Assembly: GCA_932294295.1 (NCBI GenBank) | Contig: OW028585.1 | Span: forward strand, 14,540,771 to 14,604,770 | Length of the DNA: 64,000 nt | Direction of reading: 5' to 3' | From: Alitta virens | Lineage: Eukaryota > Annelida > Polychaeta > Phyllodocida > Nereididae | Shown: piece by piece, positions 57,476-64,000 of the stretch | Layout: each line of letters begins with the position of its first letter | How positions within the stretch are numbered: the first letter of the stretch is position 1 | Program-made: the position numbers and the translations under genes | The notes under the pieces: generated by a model | What the model saw: only the letters and a program-made list of their open reading frames with translations | What the model was told of the DNA's origin: nothing | Databases searched by the model: none

Positions 57476-58133
57476 GCTTGGCTGTATACCACACAGTGGA
57501 ATTATTTTTGTGGAGGCTTTTTCTTGGGTTTAATATGAAACTATCTGCTATTTTCTTAAAATAATATCATTTACTAAATATGATGATAGTTTCATTTTGG
57601 AGATCGTACAATTCAGTCATGCGATTTAGACCGGCTTCTAATTAAGAGAAAATATGGTTAAAGAAAACAACTGCAAATGTTTTATACATTGCATCTTAAA
57701 TATCAACAGTCATGAAGTACGATAACATCCCAGACGGTTTTGGCAAAAAACTCGAATGAAAACTGTCATCGAAAGTCTGCGTTACGTCGCTAACTTCATG
57801 TTGTGAGATTTTTTAGTACACCCGACTCTACATGAGACACTGTAAAACTGTCAGAGATATTGTGTACTCATTAAAGGTAAAGTCAATAAGAGAGTTTATA
57901 TAGACCGTCTTTTGTATTCACAATATGGCTATGTCTTTGTTGAAGTTACTCTAAATGCAAAGTGGAATGCTAGAGTGTAATATGAGCTGTTGAAGTCTCC
58001 GACTAACATAATGTGCATTTTGTTCACCTTAGCTGCATAATCACCTAATTATATACACACTTTAAACATGTTATGCAGTGAAAACTTACTATTAAGACCA
58101 TCTTCTATTTCACTAAGGCCACACTTGTTTGAT

Positions 58134-58322
58134 GGGTGGGGGCCTAGCTCAGAGGTAGCTAACTGGGCTTCCAACCACTGGGTCCTGAGTTCAATTCCCC
58201 CCGGTCGAGCCTATGTTGGATGGCTGTTTCATCCTTCATCTCATTGCCATGGTCCCTGCCTGTCCTAATTAGCCCATCAGGTGCAGAAATACAGGACATA
58301 AAGCTCTAGCCCACCCACCCAT
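58134..58322 (+). mobile_element. tRNA-derived SINE family F (copy 2), with target duplication
   Basis: The head GGGCCTAGCTCAGAGGTAGC and GGTCCTGAGTTCAATTCC (boxes A and B) is followed by the family body. A 16-bp near-perfect target duplication GCCACACTTRTTTGAT flanks it (58118-58133 and 58323-58338), as expected of LINE-mediated retroposition. Confidence 0.92.
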
Positions 58323-58371
58323 GCCACACTTATTTGATCTTAAGCTTCTCCGGTCTTCTCAAACCTTAGAA

Positions 58372-58715
58372 TCAATCAATCCTCATGGCAAGAACTTGTC
58401 TTAGAGGGCTGCATTTTCCATGTCTATCTATCTATCCATTGATCTACCTATTTATCTACATATCTGTCTATCTATCTATCTATCTGTCTATCTGCTATCT
58501 ATCTATCTACCTATCTGTCTATATATCTATCTCTCTATCACTATATCTTTCTGTCTATCTATCTATCTGTCTATCTATCTATCTACCTATTTATCTACCT
58601 ATCTGTCTATCTATCTATCTACTTACTATTTATCTATCTATCTACCTATCTATCTATCTATCTATCATCTATCTACTATCTATCTACCCATCTATCTATC
58701 TATCTATCCATCTTA
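58372..58715 (+). repeat. TATC microsatellite with a conserved 5' flank
   Basis: ATCAATCAATCCTCATGGCA, AGAACTTGTCTTAGAGGGCT and GCATTTTCCATG lead into about 290 bp of TATC/TGTC units. The same flank precedes TATC at 31930-31990. Confidence 0.85.
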
Positions 58716-59787
58716 AAGTGTCTCAAGCTCTGAACAATGTGAGGTCTTTATTGCAATGTTCCGCTGTATATTCAATAGACATGCACTGGGTCTAAGATCT
58801 CTCTATGGTGTACATCAGGTTCACAGTGTCAAATATATTATACATCTGATCCTCCCACTAGGCAACTTAAGTTTCAGTAAAGTTCAGTTTCAGTAAAGTT
58901 TAATGTGGGTTTTAGTGAGCGGTTAGTTCGTGAGATTTATCGACTATGTACTTGAACAGGAAGACTCAATGTCTTATATATTGGTATGGTCTAGATTTGA
59001 TCAGTAGATTTTGTCAAGTCAAGTTTGGAAAAAAATAAAATAAAAGATATATATGATAGTTGACTGGGTACTTGTGAAGCTTTTGAATGAGACTTCACAT
59101 TTTTTTTATTCGCTGTGATATAAAAAATGATTCATATGATAAAGGCTCTATAAAATCTAGTAGGTCATTAAGTCTTATTTTAGTCCAATAGATAATTGTT
59201 CTATTTTTGATGTATTCATAGAAAATAAATTATATTGATAATAATAGATAATATTTGATACCATATTGATTATATAATTCTTCTGATAATTTTATAATAT
59301 GCAGGTGCATTACAAAATTTAAGTATTAGACCCCTTAACTTTCAATTCCTTAATGGGCATGTAAACTTATATGTTAAATTCATAGCTATTTGACTCCTTA
59401 TGCAATAAACTTTGACATTTTTATCAAAGAAATTTCAAAAACCTTTTATCACTTGTCAAGTTTAAGGGTTCACACATAGCAGGGGGTCTTTGAATAATTT
59501 TTAGATAAAATTTCACTTTTGTTAGGTTTTGTGTTTATTGTAAAGAAAAGGTGTCAAGTTCTTGGGTGTTTAAGTCTCCTGTGGACATAAGGGTGTCCAG
59601 AGCATACTTGAGATTTTGGATGTTTTTGGAATTGGATATTTTTGAATTGAATATCTTTGGAAACTGACACGAATTAGGATGGAATATTGCATAAGAAGTT
59701 GCTAAAATATGATGCAGAAATCTTGGTTTATATCGTGATTTTATGACATTGATTGAGATTCCAAACATTTGGGTACATGTATATTAG

Positions 59788-59975
59788 GGGGTGGGGGCCT
59801 AGCTCAGAGGTAGCGCTCTGGGCTTCCAACCGCTGGGTCCTGAGTTCGATTCCCAGTTGAGCCTAAGTTGGATGGCTGATTCATCCTTCGTCTCATTGCC
59901 ATGGTCCCTACCTGTCCTAATTAGCCCAACTGGTGCAGAAATACAGGACGTGAAGCCCTAACCCAACGCCACCAC
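59788..59975 (+). mobile_element. tRNA-derived SINE family F (copy 3)
   Basis: GGGCCTAGCTCAGAGGTAGC and GGGTCCTGAGTTCGATTCCC, then the family body. Imperfect flanking repeats are TACATGTATATTAG and TACATATGTATTAG. Confidence 0.9.
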
Positions 59976-59986
59976 TACATATGTAT

Positions 59987-60395
59987 TAGGGCTGCACACC
60001 GGTTCTCGATATACCATCTGTACCGGTACAAGGAGAACGATACGGTTATTGATAATCTTAATTCATAATAAGTATGCACCTTAACGATATATATAGCACA
60101 GCTTTCTTGGCAAGAAAAACATGTGCTACCCAGATGTTTTGAGTGTTTTCAAAGGAAAACATCCTCTGACTCTGATTACATGAGGACTTAACAGAAAACT
60201 CTGCAGTTATAATAAAGATTTGTTCATAAATTCAATAGTCTCTTTCAATTATATTAGCTTAAAGTAGGTTTTATAACAATTTTATTTGTTCTGACTGAAA
60301 TATTTTAATGATACATATCATGATACATATCGTATCGGTTTTACTGTATCATGATTTGTATCGTATAATTTTGAAGATAAAGGTGTACAGCTTTA
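59987..60395 (-). mobile_element. hAT-like MITE family N (copy 3), with 8-bp target duplication
   Basis: Ends TAGGGCTGCACACCGG and GGTGTACAGCTTTA, flanked by perfect 8-bp repeats ATATGTAT (59979-59986 and 60396-60403). This 8-bp duplication supports a hAT origin for the family. Confidence 0.9.
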
Positions 60396-61229
60396 ATATG
60401 TATGATTAAAATACCTACAAATTCGTTGGTTAATTTCTTCATTTTAATTTGAAGAATTGAGCCGGCCATAAACACGGAACTTCATATCAAACTGACTTTA
60501 CCGGCGTAGATATATCATTTATTTATTTTCTTTAAAGATGTACATACTTTTGCAGCAGGCTGTAATAACTGTATACACACGATATACATCTCTATTCATC
60601 CACTATTTAGAATTATACCAGTTACTCATATTACAGGCAGAAGGGCCATTTAATGTGATGTTTTGTAGTGACTTCAATGTCTCTTGATCCAGTTGACATT
60701 TTGACGGATCACTTTTTGATTGTGGGTGCTGTTGAATGGGATTATACTTAGTGTGTTACCATGTAAAAGCTCTATGACATGGCCTGTGATTAAAGTTTTA
60801 TGCGATAAAATAGGTTTTTATTTTCGTTTGATAATGTTCGAAATTGATACCGTTAAGCGCGTTAAAAAGTCTCATGTAAAATCAACGCACCGGTGGTTTT
60901 ATACAAGTTTATATGAGTACAGTTACATGGGAATATATGTGTACTTGGCCTTTTTGTAAAGACTGAAACTCAGTGCACTTTTTAAGAGTGAAAAAAAAAA
61001 TCTATAAAAATCATATGGAGCAGTGGCTGTTTTGATATTTACATTGATAATATAGCTTCCCAGGCATGAAATGGTTCCAGGCTGGTGGTACTGAAGTTTT
61101 TTTTTAAATGTAAATAAAATAAAGTTTTTCAAAATGAAATTCGAGACTTAAGGAACTAAATAAATGGTCGTATGTCGAGATATTTTTTGTATACAGACTT
61201 TTGTCGTGTATTGAAGAGAATTGTTAATA

Positions 61230-61505
61230 TCTGGCTGTCTATCTGTCTATCTATCTATCTATTTATCTAGCTGTTTATCTAGCTATCTAGCTGTCTATCT
61301 AACTATCTATCTAGCTAGCTGTCTAGCTATCTATCTGTCTGTCTGTCTAGCTGTCTATCTAGCTATCTATCCATCTATCCATCTATATATCTACCTGTCT
61401 ATCTATCTGTCTATCTATCTATCTATCTATCTCCATCTATCCATCCATCTATCTATCTATCTACATATGTATCTATCTTTCTTGCTTTCTTTCTTTCTTT
61501 CTTTA
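61230..61505. repeat. TATC/TAGC microsatellite
   Basis: Mixed CTAT, CTGT and CTAG tetramers end in a TTTC run. The Leu/Tyr/Ser/Ile-rich frame is an artefact. Confidence 0.95.
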
Positions 61506-61904
61506 TTAAGATGTAAATCTGACGCAAGTAAGAGTTTAAGTGCATAGTCATCATTGAGGGGAAATATGTTGATTGAACCGTGACAGTTTTACATTGATAT
61601 TTCCTGAAGTGTGATCATATTTCATTTTTTAATTGCATACTTAAGTTTGCAGTACTAAGTACTGTATAGATGAAAAAAGTCGTGTTTCATAGAAAAATTT
61701 TATTGAAGCAATATTGTATGAGTGACATATACTGATTCACACTGTCAAATTCTTTATTGAAATCATAAAATACATCAATCATTAAAATCACAAAATATAT
61801 ACTGATCCGAGTCAAATGCTTTGCTAAACTCATTGAAGTTACCATATATTGAAGGCATTGCCATAAATTTAACCGTTTAACGGTTGACTTATACTATTTA
61901 ATAC

Positions 61905-62125
61905 AGCAGAACTCCGTAATTAAGACCACCCACTGAAGTGGTCTTAATATCGAGGTGGTCTTAATTCTGAACCGTTTGTATATCTCAATAACATGGCATT
62001 GTAATCGAAGCGGTCTTTAGGTTATAATGAGCGGTCGATCCTATAATTGTGGAGTTTAGCAGTATTTATATTATCTTCAAATCGAGGTGGTCTTAACAGT
62101 GGGAGGTCTTAATAGCGGTCTTTAA
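61905..62125. repeat. Family E element(s)
   Basis: ACAGCAGAACTCCGTAATTA, AGACCACCCACTGAAGTGGT and CTTAATATCGAGGTGGTCTT. Inverted termini meet almost directly at the left, and further units lie at 62080-62115. Confidence 0.75.
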
Positions 62126-62468
62126 CTATTCTTCTGATAATGCTGAGCCATAAATTAACAGTTAAACACTAGACCTGACTCAAGTCATATACCTTTAGCA
62201 AACTTTGACAGGTCTCAATAAAGGTGCTAAATGATTATGAGGTCCATGAGAGGTCAGTTGGAGAGGTCATTCAGGGTTGACCATGGGTCATTTCGTGCTC
62301 CAAGGCATGTCCATTGACCTCCGGGGTTAGTCAAGAGTTGAACTGACTGCAGGTCATTCACCGAAATGTTTGAACTCTTGTCTTGTGTTGTCCGTGTACA
62401 AAATGGACACGGTGACTCATGGGTGATTTCAATGTTTCGATGAGTTATGTTTGATGCAGGAACTCGGG

Positions 62469-62533
62469 TAGTCAGACAAAATAGGCTCGTGACCTGTCGG
62501 CATGTTTGCAAATGACGACAATATTTCAGTCTA
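62469..62533 (+). mobile_element. 65-bp micro-MITE (family Q, copy 3)
   Basis: Starts TAGTCAGACAAA and ends GACAATATTTCAGTCTA, flanked by perfect 9-bp repeats GAACTCGGG (62460-62468 and 62534-62542). It contains GCAAATGAC like the other two copies. Confidence 0.85.
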
Positions 62534-62625
62534 GAACTCGGGCTGTGAATTTGCAATTTTATTGAAGTCCCTGTGAAAAATTGCCATTCGATTAACAGTT
62601 ATAGTAAAGTCTGATTCACATCTGT

Positions 62626-62762
62626 AAACAATAGCTCAACTTGAAAATATCTGGAAACAATAGCTCAACTTGAAAATATCTGGAAACAATAGCTCAACTT
62701 GAAAATATCTGGAAACAATAGCTCAACTTTAATACATCTGTAAACAATAGCTCAACTTTAAC
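62626..62762. repeat. 29-bp minisatellite, about 5 copies
   Basis: Unit: AAACAATAGCTCAACTTGAA then AATATCTGG. The last two units have TTTAATACATCTG-type variants. Confidence 0.95.
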
Positions 62763-62845
62763 AATGTTTAACCTTAGATAAGATACAATACAGTTTTTTA
62801 AGATTATTGTACAACTATGAAATCATAGATAATGACAAAGACAGT

Positions 62846-63065
62846 GGCTGAAGGTCCTGAGTTCGATTATAATTATCGACTACTCTTCATGAGCTACATG
62901 GATGCCACTCGAATGAGTTGTTAAACTGGCTGTGCCTTGTACTTCGTGTCTATGCTGAGGCAAGTACAATATCCCACCCATGGGGTAAATATGTTGCATG
63001 GTATGGTCTCCAAGCAGCCTATCATCTCATCATTACGTCTGCCTTTAGGTGCTGGTCATATAAAC
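62846..63065 (+). mobile_element. SINE family D (lacking most of the head)
   Basis: GGTCCTGAGTTCGATTATAA (B-box-like), CATGAGCTACATGGATGCCA, CCTTGTACTTCGTGTCTATG, CCCACCCATGGGGTAAATAT, and the tail CATCTCATCATTACGTCTGC. Confidence 0.85.
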
Positions 63066-64000
63066 TGAATAACTGGTAGTGATATATATTTATCTCGGAG
63101 GTGTCACCCTTATTACATGTATATGTCATGTTCATGCACCTGACACCATGTGTGTGGTAATGATATCTGTACAACTAAATGCATATATATGTAATGTGAA
63201 TAAAATGATTCTGAGTTCTGAGACCATACAATATGACAAAATACAATACAATACAGAACAGAATATTCATCAACAAACTATAAGGTTTGTTGATCAAAAC
63301 TGTGGGGTCCCTCCCTGATGGTAATTCCATAGCATGTAAAATGCATGTAACTTCCACACTGACATGAGTACAACAAATATGTACATGAGACACTCACATA
63401 ATCACATAACAACTGTCTGGCCATTATATCGTTATACTATTACGATGCTGCCAAGTGCTATTAAAATCACCACTTAGTATAATGACATGAATCTGTGCAG
63501 ACACTGTGGTGTATGGTGAATGGGATGAGAGACATTATGAGGGCTTCTCATGATATTTTGCATGTTACACTGCCACCCCATGGTTGGTTTGATAAAGTTA
63601 TGGAAATATATTTGGAAATGAATTGTTATCGCTTAAAGAAGGTTGCTCTTTGGGGTACATAAAAATGTGTGGAGAAGTGTTCGAGTAAATGGGTGTTTGT
63701 AAAGAAAAAGTTTTATCATGCGACATATCTTGAAAAATCTGTACTCGACGCCATAATGTGGTAGTTCCTGTATATTGACTCGTTATAACCCGTCTTTCGG
63801 TATTAATGTACTTGTTTTATATGGGTCTACCTGTATATATATATATATACAAATGTAGTCATAAATGACTCCCAATTTATATACAGTACCACCAAAACTT
63901 ATTCAGACACTTTTGACTTTTAATAAATAACCTCCCATAACTTGTAAACTATATTGGCAAATGCATTGTAATCGCAGCCTCTGACAACTGTTGACATGCC

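Larger units (their letters stand above)
42576..64000 (+). other. Putative continuing intron, repeat-filled
   Basis: No further convincing coding exon was seen to the window end. Listed separately are MITEs, SINEs, palindromes, minisatellites and RT fragments. Elsewhere the DNA is AT-rich with no recognised function. Confidence 0.45.

Noticed and set aside
57147..57533. 128-codon plus-strand frame
   Set aside because: Spans the MITE at 57032-57320 and an inverted RT fragment. A chance fusion of repeat sequences.
58134..58210. tRNA gene candidates at SINE heads (also 1380-1430, 37071-37150, 59788-59860)
   Set aside because: A- and B-box-like motifs are present, but no cloverleaf arms pair and each continues into a shared SINE body with retroposition hallmarks.

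Overview
The window is AT-rich, intron-rich animal (metazoan) nuclear DNA. It has GT-AG spliced exons, very large introns, many miniature DNA transposons (MITEs), tRNA-derived SINEs, remnants of non-LTR retrotransposons, and long TATC/TAGA microsatellites. There are no operons, Shine-Dalgarno sites or other prokaryotic features. A marine invertebrate seems likely, but the phylum cannot be fixed from the sequence alone.

Layout. At 1-102 (+) there is a probable C-terminal exon of a gene that starts outside the window. Its 3' UTR runs to a poly(A) signal near 1095. Converging on it from the minus strand (5339 down to 1974) is the best-supported gene here: four exons with consistent splice phases. 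They encode a single-pass membrane protein with a Thr/Pro-rich mucin-like ectodomain, one transmembrane helix, and a basic cytoplasmic tail ending in a PPLPPKARRKR motif. Its 5' end was not found. From about 5.4 to 19.8 kb the DNA is mostly repeats: MITEs, a TATC satellite, a decayed reverse-transcriptase (RT) element with a nested insertion, a 10-bp minisatellite, and a segmental tandem duplication. A few exon-like open frames of low certainty lie among them.

A second gene starts on the plus strand near 19860. Exons at 19860-19929, 22317-22454 and 23343-23393 all join in phase 0 and spell an N-terminal spectrin-type three-helix repeat. No later exon is recognised, so the rest of the gene probably lies beyond 64 kb. 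A CpG-rich exon at 42477-42575, with its own ATG and a phase-0 donor, looks like an alternative first exon (a second promoter) inside that large intron. Everything else from 23.4 to 64 kb reads as intronic repeat DNA.

Notable repeats: a 47-65 bp micro-transposon with short terminal inverted repeats (TIRs) and 9-bp target duplications (three copies); a TA-inserting palindromic MITE (five copies, two with inferable empty sites); a MITE whose TTAAGACCACC terminus has expanded into minisatellites; hAT-like MITEs with 8-bp target duplications; two tRNA-derived SINE families; a 50-bp perfect palindrome; a 46-bp x ~15 minisatellite; and a diverged 18S rRNA fragment. No computation or database search was done. 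All family assignments rest on motifs read by eye.
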